Positions 1 to 12,700 of a DNA stretch of 64,000 bases are shown in pieces; positions within the stretch are counted from its first letter, which is position 1; the number at the start of each line of letters is the position of its first letter. Both the position numbers and the translations under genes were made by a program. The DNA is from Bryum argenteum. Lineage: Eukaryota > Streptophyta > Bryopsida > Bryales > Bryaceae. The notes under the pieces are model-generated. The model saw only the letters and a list, made by a program, of their open reading frames with translations. It made no database searches and was not told the origin of the DNA. The stretch lies in NCBI GenBank assembly GCA_037043015.1, contig CM073324.1:26304097-26368096 (forward strand). The letters run 5' to 3'.

Positions 1-793
1 CATTGTAGTGAAGAATAGCATGGTGTAATCCATGGTTTCGTGTCATGCTATATTTGAAAATCGAGAAAGAGACCCTATAGGCATGTAAACTTAAGGTGTC
101 AGTAAATCACTAGATATTAGGAATTTCTTGAAATTCTAACTTGGAGTAGAAACAAGACTTGGTAAGATTCATTTTATGAATTGAGCTTGAACTCAAAAGA
201 GATCATTTCGTTGCCTAAATTTGAGACTTAATAAAAGTAGGAAAAAGTTGCAGAAATGCACTGTGTGGTGACTTGTTTTTAACCATTCTTTCAACTTTCA
301 TACCACATGTGATCTTAGGAAATACCTTAAATGACCTCAAATGAATTCCATGATATGCTATTATCATTCATAAATCCAATTACAAAAATCATGAATGAAA
401 TTCATCCCGCAATAATAGGTTACAGTGAAAATGTTCTGTTCATCGGACATAAAATGGCCGCTCCGACGTTCCAGGGTTATCAAAGTTATGTAAACGAGAT
501 CAATCCCTGTTGCTGGTTTCTAATTCTTCCCCCTGGTAGCCTGTGCCTGGACCCTTTCATGTTCTTGACCTTCCGCTTGTCAGCCTGCTCCCAAAGAATT
601 TGTCGCCTTGCAATTATTCAGGCACTCGTGCACTCACCCATGCTCCCATTAGTGAATCTCTGGTAGCAGATTTGTGGGGTTTTGGTTCTAGAGGAATCTG
701 GAGTTGGGGTTGTTGATTGATAATCGGATCGGCATGCTTTACACCACCATGTCGCTGTAGTTGCTGTTCTGAATCTTGCAAAGACAGAATAAA
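1..793. other. Intergenic; probable promoter/5' leader of the next gene
   Basis: No coding region is supported here. The 111-codon open frame at 331-666 has no recognisable motif and no splice context. The last 150 bases before the ATG at 794 probably contain the 5' leader of the TMEM245-like gene, but I see no convincing TATA box. Confidence 0.4.
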
Positions 794-3700
794 ATGGCTG
801 CTGCCTCTGAGCTGCACCGGATTCCCTCATGGAAGGAGATGTTCGATGGTGGCGTGACTGGCGTCGCCTCCACCAACACTTCACCTTCTCGTCCTCCACG
901 TAACTCCTTCTCCTTAGCCTCTCGCCTTTAAGAAAATCGGAGCCATGATAGGGTTTTTCTAGGCTATGATTGTCTCAACCTTCACATTGGTAGCTACTGG
1001 ACGGAACCTATAGATTGAAGGAGTTGCAGTAAGAGGCAATTAATAAGCATGACGAGAAATTGAGGTTCATGTAGGAAGAAATCCTCTGACACCCCCTCCT
1101 CACATGTCATTCAAAAACCTGTGCGTTTATGTATCAATTTGAAGGCTAGTGTGCACAAGGTCAATCGGCAGCTTGTGAAGTTCATGCCATCAGCACAGAT
1201 GGTTTATACTCTTGAGGATCTGGCAGAGGATTGCAAAGAAGTTCTCCTTATTTTAGGCTTTGAGGTTGAAGATTAACATATCACATAAACTACGTAGGGT
1301 TTTGAGCTATGTAGCCCGTCTCGATCAGAGTCTTATAAGAATGTTCAACTGATATGCTAGGGTCCTCTATATTTCAGTGGGTGCGGGTTTTGTAGCATGA
1401 GTTGACACAGGATTTCTGTTCAACAGGGGGTCTACCTCGCCAGCAGACTTCACCACCACCAGCTGATCAGCAGGGCGGATCGTTCGCCAGGCTGCTCAGT
1501 AAGCCCAGCGTGGAAGCACCGGAAGAGGAGTCGACTGTGGCAGGGCAGACAAACGGGGAGCCTCCAAGGAAAGAAGCACTAAAACAATCGAGGTCGGAAC
1601 GATTCCAGCAGATCGTGAATCCGACCTCCCTGAATGTGAACAATGCTCAGCTGGCCATGTACATTGCCATGGCGCATGCTGGGCTGGTGCTCAGCATTCT
1701 CGTTTTCTTCGGGATAGGTCTGTTGCTCAAGGGGTACTGGAAACCCATCCAGTGGGCCGTGCTCATCTCCATGCCGCTCCGAGAGATTCAAAGCGTGTTG
1801 GTGGGCTTTTGGAAAGAGCCGCTGCAAACAGGCATTTTGGAGACAATTTTGGCCGTTCCCAGGTTTGTGCTCATGCTCTGGATCAATGCCTACTACTCTG
1901 ACGAAGAAAATCACCTCTAGCATGGATGATGTCCCTCATACAAATATACAAGGAATATACATATGCTTTAATTCACTGTATCGATGTTGATATGGCACTG
2001 AAGTTGCATGAATTGGTGGGCAGGTTTGTTCTGGAAAACTTGGTGGAGACAGGAAATGATGCGCGGGAGGCTCTGGCGGGGATGGCGGGCATGGCAGGGA
2101 AGAGCAAGGGCGGTGAAGAATTAGGGCCCAAGAAGAAAATCGGATTTGCCAAGCTCTCCAGGTGGCTGCTCACCTTTGCGGTGTGCACGGTGGTGTACGA
2201 GTTCCTGGGACCCATAGTTCTTGCTTCCACCGCATTTGTGGGGCTGTTGCTGTACGCGGGGCTGACGACGGTGTCGCCGTTCTTCGAAACTGCTCGCTTG
2301 CACACCCCAACGTTGAAAGACAAGGACAATCTCGTCGGCCGTTTTTACAGTTGGACCATTCAACCAGTTGTGGATGCTTTGCGGTTTGTCTCCTCACTTC
2401 CCTCTTTCCTTGCTGGGTCTATATCTCTCTTGCTACTTTTATTATCCCCTGTCACCATCAAACACAATGTGTGTATTGTGGTTGTGACCTGCTCAATCAT
2501 GTTATGTTCAGGGAGGTTGTAATACAGTTTGCGGCAACATGTCACATCAATTATAGCCTCTCATTGTAGTCCTGTCACCGGGAGAGCTTCTATTTAGGTA
2601 GAAAATTTAGTTATCTGTTTTGCGTGGCTTACAATGTATCCGTTTTGTAGTGGGTGGGTCTATTCTTGAAAGTACTGTATAGTACTGCAGACACCATATG
2701 AATAAGTAGCAAGCTTAAAAGGGTCTGAAATCACGATTTGAGACTATTCTTGAATCTTGAGTTAACAAAGAATATGTCTAAGTTTGGCAACACTTGCATT
2801 TGTAAATTTCTTTTAGAATGTGTGTGTGAAGCATGTTTACAAATAAGGAGTATCCTCCTGCAGATGGAGTAACCGGGGTGTCACACGAACACTAGCCGCA
2901 AGATTACCAACAGTGGTGGCGACGGTGCTCATAATTATGATATTTGTGGGATCTCTGGGCGGCTCCATTTTGTTTACTTACAAAGTGGGTCTGGAGGCGA
3001 AGGATGCGTTGGTCAATTTTAAGACCCACGTAGACCACAGTAACTATGCGGAAACAACAGGCTTGAACAAGTGGTTAGAGGAGAACAATGTAACGCAACA
3101 ACTCGATTCATATGTGGGCCAAGCTTATGAGACGTTAATGCAACAGGTATGGATTTCCCCTTCATTCGAAGATCTGGTGTAGTTTCCCCTTCATTCATAG
3201 AAGGTTGTAGTTTTTCTTGGCAAACCAAATGAATGGAGAGAGTTAATGGCCACCCACTGTAGAAAAGAGGTCTGTTTTCATATACTAGGCTATATCAGAA
3301 GTTCCTTATACTCATCGTGATAAATATATAGAGATATTAGTATCTGATTTTAAGACACCCTTAGTTTTATGGCGCAAATGCCATAAGAGGCTGCATTAAT
3401 AACATTCACTACTTCACGAGTACAAGCTGACTCTTCGTTGTTGTTGTCAAGATTGAAGCATTTGCAGAAAAGAACAATATGACTGAAGCAGTCACTGTCG
3501 GCAAAGAGTTCATTATGGAGATCACGAAGAAAAAGCAAGTGCCTGGAGCTCACAACGGAACGGAGATGACAGCTTTGGCTAAGCCATCACATCCCCTCGT
3601 GGAAAGGCTTCAAAATGTCAAGGTTACAACCGCTGTCATAGGCCTCCTTTTTCCTCTTTTTTCATCCTGCTCCGTCATTTTGCTATTTCTAGATATGGGA

Positions 3701-5574
3701 ACAAACTACGTGTGAGAAGGAACCTTCATGTACTCATGCGAGCGATGCAAAGTAGGTTATTAGCCCGTGTTATCAATTTTTAAATACAACAGACTTTCCC
3801 TTTACCTTCAATATTTTTCTACTTCTCTTACTCATCATGTTCAAAACTGTTGATGTCGTGGCATACTCCAAACGTGAGGTCCGATTCTTCATGAAATCAA
3901 GTTCGATGTGAGTCGGAATAAGATACATGATATTTCACTAAATGAAGCAAAATTTTGATTATCATTGCCACGAAGTGTTAATGAGTCAGAAGTTGTGGAT
4001 CTCTTCAGCTCTATCTTAGAGTACATAAATGGCAATGAAACATCAACTTGATAGTGCATCTATTGAAGCTAGCTTTGTTTTGGTTTTATTTCTAAATTTC
4101 AGGTGAAACTACGAACGTATGACTTCGGAGGAGCGTATGCGGAGAGCACGGAAGCAGCAGGTCTTGGTCTAGACCTGTTTCAGATCGGCCAAGATGAATT
4201 GATGGAGAAGGTGAAACAAACTTTGCAGAAGTCGTCTGACATCGGGAAAACATTGGTCGTCAGTGGCTCCAGTCTGATGGGGAAAGGCTTTTATCTGGTG
4301 GTCTTTCTGTGGAGCTCGATCGCCTCAGGAGCGGTGGAGCTTATCAACATGATCACGCAAACCATCATCTTCTTCTCGGTGCTGTATTACCTGATCACCT
4401 CAGAGCCCGTTATGAACCAAGTGCTTAATATGGTGCCGCTGTCCGACTCTGTTCGGAGCCGTTGTGCCACCGTGCTTGACCATGCTGTGAGCTCAGTCCT
4501 CTTGGCTAATATGAAGGCTGCAGCTTTCCAGGTATATATCAGCGTTTCCTTCACTAATGCAATTGGAATCGTCTGCATGACATCGAGTACCATAATCAGG
4601 GTCATTACTTGGTTTAGCCTGTAAGCGTGATCTGGCTAAAAGGCTATGATTGTTCATCTTTGGATGGAAATGTGGTTGATTGCTTTCACTTATGATGTTC
4701 CTTACTCTCCCACTTTCATCAATCAATTTCTACGTAGTGAATTCTTCACCGATGTTATGCATATGCTTGAAATGATTCAAAGGTTATTCCCCACCTTACC
4801 ATTTCTGATGTTAGTTTCTGATGCACACTTCTCTTGTCTTCTGTATTTGGTAGCTGATTACAGCGATTGCTTGCTTTGACGTTGGTGAGATTGATGCTTG
4901 TGTGCAGGCGACGTTCACGTGGCTGTTATTCACGTGGTTTCGAATCCACTTTCTTTACATGGCAACATTTCTGGCGATGTCACAAGCCGTGTTTCCGCTG
5001 TTCCCCAACTGGCTGGCTGCCATTCCGGGAGGTGCGCAGCTCGCAATGGAGGGTCGCTACGCTGAGGCCGCGGTGCTTGTGATTCTGCACGTGTATGGGA
5101 TGGACTATGGCTTGGCGAAGATTCACAGGGAGATTCCAGGTCACAACACGTACCTAACAGGCCTCAGCATTGCTGGCGGCATGGCCTTGTTTTCACCTGC
5201 TCTTGAAGTAAGTTTCTCTGCTCTAGACTCGTGCCATCACAATAAAATACATTCTTGATTGAAGTGCCAAGTATCTCTTTTATTGTTCAACTGACTGGAG
5301 AATTTCTTCGAAACAAAATAAGATATCTATACAAACCCCTCAAAATACAAGAGGCTACTACTTAAGTGTTAAGTCTAACTTTTTCTTTGTGTTGATATCA
5401 TATTGTTTTGTTGTTGTATTAAGCTCTCTCACGTCCTGGGTGTGCCAGAACTGATAATTACTGGTGTGTGTGCAGGGTGCGATTCTGGGACCACTGATTA
5501 TGACTGTGCTTCTGGCAGCCAAGAATCTGTATGGAGAGTTCGTGCTCGGGATTCCGATGGATCTCAAGTCTTGA
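794..5574 (+). CDS. TMEM245 / AI-2E-transporter-like multi-pass membrane protein, 8 exons
   Basis: Eight exons join in frame: 794-899, 1427-1862, 2024-2383, 2864-3146, 3452-3622, 4103-4531, 4908-5207, 5476-5574, giving 727 residues. All junctions are GT-AG and phases agree. It resembles plant homologues of TMEM245 (Arabidopsis At5g55960 type, about 650 residues), a eukaryotic branch of the AI-2E transporter superfamily whose substrate is not established. Residues 1-100 are polar, proline- and serine-rich and probably cytosolic. The first membrane helix lies near residues 113-136 (AMAHAGLVLSILVFFGIGL), others follow around the tract LLTFAVCTVVYEFLGPIVLA, and a cluster in the C-terminal third ends with GAILGPLIMTVLLAAKNLYG, typical of the AI-2E domain. 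The start was chosen because MAAASELHR opens an exon whose phase fits exon 2; an in-frame alternative with a short exon 2 start lacks an ATG. Family assignment is secure, function is not. Confidence 0.85.
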
Positions 5575-6735
5575 AGCTATCTGCTCAGCATAGAGCTTGG
5601 AAACTCGTCAATTTCGTTCAGCTGCTATGTAGTTTAGAAACGTACTAAATTAATTCTTCAAGTATAAGAGGCATCCCTTTGTATAGTAAGTTGTGCTTGC
5701 AGATGTGAGATTAGTGTTGCATATTGTGAGTGCAGGTTTGCAATTTTGAGTGAGAGTTGGATGTGAGTGGGCTTGTGCCAAACCCAACCAATTCAGCATC
5801 CATGCATGTAGATTACGTTGGTTGTTATGGGAAATGCCACATAAACAGCCTGTGTTCGGGCTCCACTTGACTTAATGACTGACTGATTCATGTCTACCTG
5901 TTGGGTGTGATGTTCTGCATCATCTTACGGTGGTTCCAATCAATAAACTGGCATGTCGCCATGAACTCGTTTCTCTTACGACGCCGTCCATTATGCATTT
6001 CAACAGCTAAGAAATTGTGCTCTGTGATTTCTTGTATCCTTGGCTCTGGACCACAGGAGAGACGAATAGCACAAAAGCGACGCTCCAAACTGTCTTTGCG
6101 TCTCCGAACAACCACATTGGGGAGCAACACCCCTCCAGTTACTTATTCTATTTCTAGAATCAAAGTGTTCCAGCAAATATTACAATAGGCTATTCTTGCT
6201 ATTGCAAGGTTGTGATTCATTTATCTTGGTCTATTGTGTTGTTTGAATCTTGTTCTAGTTTATCACACACGTGCAACAATCTAGCATCAGGTTGTATGCA
6301 AATTCCTCCCTACGATCTCTTGGTCACCCATTCTCGTAAGGCATACTGGCCTGATTTGCACGAACCGACTCTCCATTCTATCATCGATGCTGTGGAGAAA
6401 TAATCACCATCTCTGATGATGTATCATACTGAGATATGAATTAACTGGATCCAAGAGCATAATTCATTAGTGTGTGTGTGAAGAGGATTCGATCTCCACA
6501 ATCCCCTCAAGATTGAGATCCTGCTCATCTTAAATACCACGGACGGCTGAGATGGACGCGATCCATGCATCGGATGCAAATGAAGCCCGGATATGAATGA
6601 TGCCCGGATAGTGGAGAATGCCCGGATATCAGTTGAAGCTTAGATGTGCATTCTCGCTCTCACGACTCGATGATGGAGAAGATGAGCGGGGAATGTCGAG
6701 AAAACAATCGAATTCGGCCGTAGAATAGATTGGCT
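5575..6735. other. Intergenic: 3' UTR of the TMEM245-like gene, then promoter of the next gene
   Basis: Nothing coding is supported. The open frames at 5901-6188 and 6212-6403 are short, without motifs or splice partners. The 5' leader of the gene at 6736 probably begins within the last 150 bases. Confidence 0.4.
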
Positions 6736-7698
6736 ATGGCGGCCTTGGTCTCCCTGCCCTGCACCCAATTGCTCACCCACAGCCTCGTCCGCTTCTCAGC
6801 TCGAAAGTTCAATCCATCGATATCAGTTGCCAATTGTGCAAGGATCACGAGCCCGAGGGCGAGTGTGGAGAGTCGCTCATCAGCTATGGCGACGAAGGAG
6901 AGTTCAAATGTGGAGGCAGGGGTGATAGTGGGAGCTGGGCGAGTGGGGCAAGCGTTGCAGAACATGGGCGGGGGGCGTGACATCCTAGTCAAGCGCGGCG
7001 AGACAGTGCCCGCGGACAGCACGGGGCCCATCTTCGTATGCACCCGCAACGACGTGCTGGGAGCCATTGTGGACGCCACGCCTGAGTCCCGGCGGGAGGA
7101 TCTCGTGTTCATTCAGAACGGAATGCTGGCACCCTGGCTGGAGAGCAAGGGATTGAGCGCCGCGACCCAGGTGCTGGTGTACTTCGCGGTGGCGAAGCTC
7201 GGGGACCCTCCTCTGGATGGCAAGACGGACACCAACCCCGAGGGTTTAACTGCGGCCACGGGGAAATGGGCCGAGGCCACTGCCGCACGGCTCCACTCCG
7301 CGGGGCTGTCATGCAAAGTGCTGGATGCGGAGGAGTTCAAGAAGCCAATGCTGGAGAAACTGATCTGGATTTGCGCGTTTATGCTGGTGGGTGCTCGCCA
7401 TCCCGGTGCCACCGTCGGCGTGGTGGAGAAAGAGCACCGGGGCGAGGTTGGGGAGCTGATCAATGAGCTCGCTGGCGCTGCAGCTGCTGAGATGGGAATA
7501 GAATTCGATGAGGGCATCGAGGATCGTCTGTGCGCGTACGCGCGCTCCGTGGCGCACTTCCCTACGGCCGTGAAAGAGTTCGAGTGGCGCAATGGCTGGT
7601 TCTACGCCATTTCCAAGCGGGCTTTGGAGAGTGGAAAGCAGGATCCATGTCCCTTGCACACGGCCTGGCTCACAGAGCTCGGCGTCATCAAATCCTAG
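6736..7698 (+). CDS. Plastid-targeted Rossmann-fold protein of the 6PGDH/ketopantoate-reductase-like type
   Basis: A single uninterrupted exon of 320 codons. The ATG at 6736 is the first in the frame; a second in-frame ATG lies at residue 51 (MATKESS). Residues 1-50 are rich in Ser, Ala and Arg with few acids, as in a chloroplast transit peptide. A dinucleotide-binding loop GAGRVG sits at residues 66-71 behind a hydrophobic strand (AGVIV), the usual NAD(P) Rossmann start. Further blocks that I recognise from a conserved plant protein are IFVCTRND, LVFIQNGM, NPEGLTAATGKW, MLEKLIWICAFMLVGARH and AVAHFPTAVKEFEWRNGWFY. The plant family is annotated only by fold (6-phosphogluconate dehydrogenase NAD-binding or ketopantoate-reductase-like); its reaction is unknown to me. 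Higher GC than the surrounding DNA and lack of introns are notable but not proof of transfer. Confidence 0.8.
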   Translation: MAALVSLPCTQLLTHSLVRFSARKFNPSISVANCARITSPRASVESRSSAMATKESSNVEAGVIVGAGRVGQALQNMGGGRDILVKRGETVPADSTGPIFVCTRNDVLGAIVDATPESRREDLVFIQNGMLAPWLESKGLSAATQVLVYFAVAKLGDPPLDGKTDTNPEGLTAATGKWAEATAARLHSAGLSCKVLDAEEFKKPMLEKLIWICAFMLVGARHPGATVGVVEKEHRGEVGELINELAGAAAAEMGIEFDEGIEDRLCAYARSVAHFPTAVKEFEWRNGWFYAISKRALESGKQDPCPLHTAWLTELGVIKS

Positions 7699-10090
7699 GA
7701 TTACAGTGTAACACCATCGTTCCATGTAATGTCACAGGCCAATTAGCCTGCACTTTGTACAAATCCATTACCTTCATTTTGTCGTGCTACCTTGTGATGT
7801 CTGGTGAGATGTGCAATGCTGAATCACCAGAGAACTGATAGTTAATGTGATCGTCACGAATTCTCTTCATTTTCTGGTGGAGCCTAGTTGAACTTGTTAG
7901 AATTTAAAGAACTTCAACTTGCAGCCTATCGCACCACATTTGATGATCAGTCATTCATGGGTCTCCATTTCGCATTCATGAAGCTCTTGTTGTTCTTAGA
8001 GTGTGATGTTTTTGCATGATGCTTATACTTCTGTCCATTGCACTCCGCATTACAGATTCATTCCCCGCTCAAGTCTTTACTTAGTGGGCTGCAAAGGGGC
8101 ACAAATGTTTTCTTTCTATAATTTGGAGGTTATTTGGTTTGTTGAATTTTTTTCAATATTTTCTTCGTCGAATAAGTGCTTTGAGGTCCACTCCACTTTT
8201 GAGCTGCATGTGCAGGAATCAAGAACGTGCACCAATAGCGTCGACCTTCACGCGCAATTTCGTTTGTACATAAAACATCGACCGAACCTACGGACTTTGG
8301 ATCGCTATCATTTTCGCACATCAAATAAGCTTCCGTTTCCTTTACTGGAGAAGCCCCGGCTCCGAGACTGTCGTTGAAGAAGAGAATGGAATGACTTGAA
8401 TGGCCACGAGCTAGCTCCAGAATCAGCAGCAAACTGCACATAATTCTCAGCGATTCATAGCTACATCGATAGTACTTAATCCCGATCATCGTCAAACTAC
8501 CCATCGATGTGGTTCGGTGTTCGTCAGCAATGTCGATGTGAACATTGATAGCGGGGTTGCTCAACTAAAAATGAGGTTGCATCTCTAGCCCTCAACGTCG
8601 GAAACAGAGACGACTAAATACTCGTTAGCCTCAGACCAGAATAATCGTAAACTCTTCTTCCGAAGTAATCTGCAATTGCATTCGTTGTCAACCGGCCAGT
8701 CATCGAGTTCTGTTGAAATATCAATCTTTACTTTTACGATCGAGAATGGACATAGCAGCTTCTTATTGCAATGGAAGCTCTCTTCGCTGTCTACCACAAG
8801 AAGGTTCACCACATCTGCCAGGCTGATAATCTGCTCCGATTCAGCATGTCACACTTGTACAAAGGTAGCCTCATAACAGAACAATCACAAGAGCCGTGAT
8901 AGTGTCCGTGACTTTGACGAGTCATTCCATCAGGAGACAAACAGGTTCCATTCTACGACCTTTAGCATATGATAAGATCGATGGTGCTGACTCGCTGGCG
9001 AATTCTAAGTAATTGCTCAGCGAAATTTAGGTATCCATGCATTGTCACAAGTAAAAGTTGTCCATTACGACTTGTACGCGATGACTCATATAGTTGTCAA
9101 ACTGTAAAGTGCTATTTACGACAGTTGTGATAGACATAATTTTTCCTAGTGTGTCTGTCCATACTCTAGCTAGCGAAGTTCATGGTAAGGTAGTCAATAG
9201 GGCAGCGATGAAACAACCACTCATACGCTTTACATATCCTCTACGTCATTCTTTTGTACGATGACTTTATCATTGTTGTGTTGATTTGAGCATGAGCTTC
9301 GTTGACAGGAATGCGAAGTAGTCAGCTGTGTATGTCGTTTCTGTGAATGCATCTCATTAGTGGTTTATCTTCCTCTCCACATGAGTATCATGAACATTGT
9401 TATGTCGTTTTTTCGCCGATCTGCTTTGCAAACGAAATGTGAAGTTGCTGCAAGACCATTTCTCTGGTTTTGAATGTGCTCATGGGGCGTGTACCCTAAA
9501 TCCTGAATTCTATTGACGACTTGGGAAACTGGGGTAGCCTGATAGGACCTGAGAGAGCTACCTTTTGAATGTTCATTTGCACAATCATCGTGTAAATTTG
9601 TCCTTACCGTGAACTTGTTACAGTTCACAGACTTGATAATGAACTCTACCATATTAGGCTGTGAAACTTAGGCTCAGCCAAAATTGAAAAAGATGGTTCA
9701 TTTAGTGATGAGAAATCACGACATTCGGACTAACTGAATGGATCAACGTAACATGCTACTAACCGTTCAAATTTAGCAAGCTCATTGTGCAGTAGTTGGG
9801 GGAATCGTTTTTGGAAAGTGGGGAAATTAAAGTTTGTGGGAGAGTGAACCATTTGGAATCTCATATTCTTTGTACTTATCTTGAGTCTGCAATATAATTA
9901 ATCTACAAGGAAGAGTTTTAGATGCACCTCAAATTGCACACCCTAGATTTCATTTAAGATCTAACTCTTAAATACATTGAAGTTCAAAAATGAAAGCCGG
10001 AATCTTCCTCTTGTTTAATTGCAAGGACTGAGTTTGTGATTTTGTGCAATTTTCGATACTGTTACCATAAAATTGTGAAGGCTTTTGCTT
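7699..10090. other. Intergenic; no gene seen
   Basis: About 2.4 kb with no supported gene. Open frames at 8003-8377 (+), 8130-8564 (-), 8585-8812 (-) and 9365-9652 (-) overlap each other on opposite strands and show no family motif. The start probably includes the 3' UTR of the preceding gene. Confidence 0.4.
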
Positions 10091-11060
10091 CCGAACCTTC
10101 ACACTATGCCTATAACGTGGTCAAGAGGGTTGAGGTCTCCTAAATTCTAGTACACCATAACTCAAAGATATCCTATGTCTTCATCTACAATTTAGCGTCT
10201 TCATTAACCAATGGAAGAGTGCCACATGGCGAAGACATTATTGGAAAAAAAGCATTTTCTATTTTGTTAGCAAATGTGAATGGTAAGTAATTGCTAGCTT
10301 GTCAACGAATGTGATTGGTGGCTTGTCAACAGATGTGATGGGTGGCTTGTCAACAGATGTGATGGGTGGCTTGTCAACAATGTGATTGGTGGCTTGTCAA
10401 CAAATGTGATAGGTGAGTGATTGGTGAGCGGCTTGTTCCTCTGCCATGTCTCGCGGTGGGGTTGCGATGACCGGCCGAGCGGTGGGGGCAAATGTGATCG
10501 ATCAATGGCTTGTCAACAATGTGATTGGTGGCTTGTCAGCAAATGTGATTGGTAATTGATTGGTGAGCGGCTTGTCCCTCTCGTGTGTCTTGTGGCATGT
10601 GGTGGGGTTGCAATGACTAGCTGAGCGGTGGGGGCAAGATTTTTACGCAAATGTGTTTGGTCGCTTGTCAACAATGGGATCGGTGGCTTGTAAACAGTGT
10701 GATTGGTGAGTGTTTGTTGAGGGGCTTATTTCTCTGCCGTGTCTCGTGGCGTGTGGTGGGGTTGTGATGACCGGCCAAGGAGTGCTTGCAAGATTTTACG
10801 CAAATGTGGCTTGTCAGCAAATGTGATCGGTGGCTTGTCAACAGATGTAATTGGTGAGTGATTGGTGAGCGGCGTGTTCCTCTGCCGTGTCTCGTGGCGT
10901 GCAGTGGGGTTGCGATGACCAGCCAAGCGATGCCAACATGATTTTTACGCAAGATTTCTATGCAACCAAGGGGCCCGACGGCAAGGCTAGACATGCTCTA
11001 AGCTCCAAGAACACACAAGGAAATTCAGGGTCAAAGTGGCACAAGATGGAAATCCAGTAG
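10091..11060 (+). repeat. Minisatellite-bearing repeat module, copy 1 (direct)
   Basis: A module that recurs at 14140-14940 (same direction) and 16330-17440 (inverted). It opens with a tract around CCTTCACACTATGCC, then a stretch ending CAAAGATATCCTATGTCTTC, then an array of about 24-bp units (GGTGGCTTGTCAACAAATGT) interleaved with a longer segment reading toward GGGGTTGCGATGACCGGCC. It closes near CATGCTCTAAGCTCCAAGAA. The array is open in several frames only because the unit lacks stops, so I do not call genes in it. Confidence 0.75.
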
Positions 11061-11629
11061 CCGGATTTCGTGCATCAATCAAAAGACTCATATTCTTCAA
11101 CTGTAAGATTGGGGAATTGTGGTATTTGGATTCTCATTTCAAGTGCAGCTAAGCATAGCTCGCTCCAGGTGACATTCAATTATCCAGTGTCACCAGTACA
11201 ATTAACCACAATATGCTTGTCGCAAATTTTCGTGGAATAAAAGTGCTCCATTCGGTTGAATATACCAGCATATTGACTATTGTCATGATATTGACTATAA
11301 ATAGCCCTTTTTGTCATGCATGCCACGCAATACATGAGTGGCTCCCTTCATCTCTGCAGGAATCTCTGAAGATACAACACACTTCAAATCTCATTGCGTG
11401 TCGAAATGGACTAACTTACAAGGTCACATTCTCTATGAAGCTTTTATCACATATCTCGATGCACATTTTCCATACCATGGCACTAACCCAAGTTGCTTCA
11501 GGAGTCTATCTAGTATAAAGCCAGATTGGTTGATCTGGCAAATCTCTGAAACGTGCAAGAGATTCTCATCACGCTATTCTTCTTCACCACACTTGAACGA
11601 TTCATGTGCTTATCAAACTGTGTTTATTT
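11061..11629. other. Spacer between module copy 1 and the large palindrome
   Basis: No gene or repeat is recognised. The overlapping open frames at 11213-11518 and 11338-11676 lack motifs. The right edge runs into the left arm of the inverted repeat, where ACACAGTCAGATTTGTGTGG begins to resemble the far arm. Confidence 0.35.
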
Positions 11630-11986
11630 TATTAACACAGTCAGATTTGTGTGGTGTAATAGAAGGCTATAAATAAAACCAATGTTTGGTAACAATAAAA
11701 CCAATGTTTGGTAACAATAAAACCAATGTTTGGTAACTGAATGAGGCATATAATAGTGTGATGAAGAGCCAAAATGTAATTTTTGGATGTTGTAAAGTTA
11801 ATGATTGCTATAATTGTATGTGATTGTTTGAAAATTTTGAGTAAGTTATAAGTGATGCTGACGATAGAAAGTCCAAGAGTTATTGTTATCTAGATTTAAC
11901 ATGTTATTTTTTGACTGTTCGTCCCATTTATGTATACATGGTTTTCATATTTCAAGATTCTTCTTTATATGAAGTTGAAATGCTCA

Positions 11987-12342
11987 GGCACCACAAGCCT
12001 TGGCTTGGTGGTTAGGGCTTAGGCCCCCAATGAGGAGGTCGTGGGTTCTATTCCCCATGCCGGCGTGGTGCTCACCACTATAGTCCACCCATCTATTGTG
12101 GGGGGTCTTTGGACCTTGTTGTATGGGTACCTCAAAGCCCTTTGGGGGGATACTATGTCAAGTATCTTCAAGGCAATAGTAACTAGGCTAGAAACTAGCG
12201 TAGTTATAGTGTCCACCCTCAAGAGGGGGAAGTAGTATTGTTCCAATTTCCCCTTGTCCGGTGGCCATCGGGATATTAGCATTACGAACGGACACTTCAT
12301 TCACGCCGGCCCCTTAGAAAGGGACCGGAGTTTCTATCTATC
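11987..12342 (+). mobile_element. tRNA-derived SINE, copy 1 (full length, with target duplication)
   Basis: A 356-bp insertion flanked by a perfect 12-bp duplication TTGAAATGCTCA (11975-11986 and 12343-12354). The head carries an A-box-like TGGCTTGGTGGTTAGGGC and a B-box-like GGTTCTATTCC at tRNA-like spacing, as in RNA polymerase III-transcribed SINEs. The tail ends in the short repeat TCTATCTATC rather than poly(A). The equivalent place in the opposite palindrome arm (about 19755) has a single TTGAAATGCTCA and no insert, so the empty site is visible in the same window. Two near-full relatives (39547-39900, 53287-53644) and a fragment (53770-53960) are present. Confidence 0.9.
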
Positions 12343-12354
12343 TTGAAATGCTCA

Positions 12355-12700
12355 AGTGCGATGTCAACATCTTTCATGCAACTATATTGTCAACACAAAG
12401 TGCAACCTGAAGTGCAATGTAAAGATCAAGTGCAGCTGAGTAACATCAAGTACAATTTCAATATTGAATGCAACTTGAAGTGCAACATCGAGATCAAGTG
12501 TCACCTGAACTGTAATGTCAAATAAGTGCAACCTCGTCGTTGCGTGCACCTCACCACTTGGTGGAATCTTCCATGAGCTCCACATCCATGTACAAAAAAA
12601 AGTTACAAAAGAAACAAATAAATTAAAATTAAATTAAAAAGATTTTAAAAAATTAAAATAAAAAACGCAACCTCAATTGTGCAATGTAAAAGCAAGTGCA
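12355..12700 (+). repeat. Degenerate GTGCAA-rich tandem repeat and A/T-rich tract, left arm
   Basis: Repeating phrases such as AAGTGCAACCTGAAGTGCAA and ATCAAGTGCA make up a degenerate minisatellite, followed by an A-rich stretch at about 12593-12660. It is the partner of the 19240-19740 region in the opposite arm, where the tract is expanded. Confidence 0.6.

Noticed and set aside
7113-7592. A 159-codon antisense frame over the Rossmann-fold gene
   Set aside because: Third-position GC on the sense strand removes antisense stops; the sense frame has recognisable family motifs.
8130-8564. A 144-codon minus-strand frame in the intergenic region
   Set aside because: No motif, overlaps a plus-strand frame of similar size, no splice or leader context.
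11987-12060. A stand-alone tRNA gene
   Set aside because: A- and B-box-like motifs are present, but the 356-bp unit with target duplications and further copies shows that it is a SINE head; I could not fold a proper cloverleaf by eye.
12041-12300. Open frames inside the first SINE
   Set aside because: They lie within a non-coding tRNA-derived element, and other SINE copies do not preserve them.
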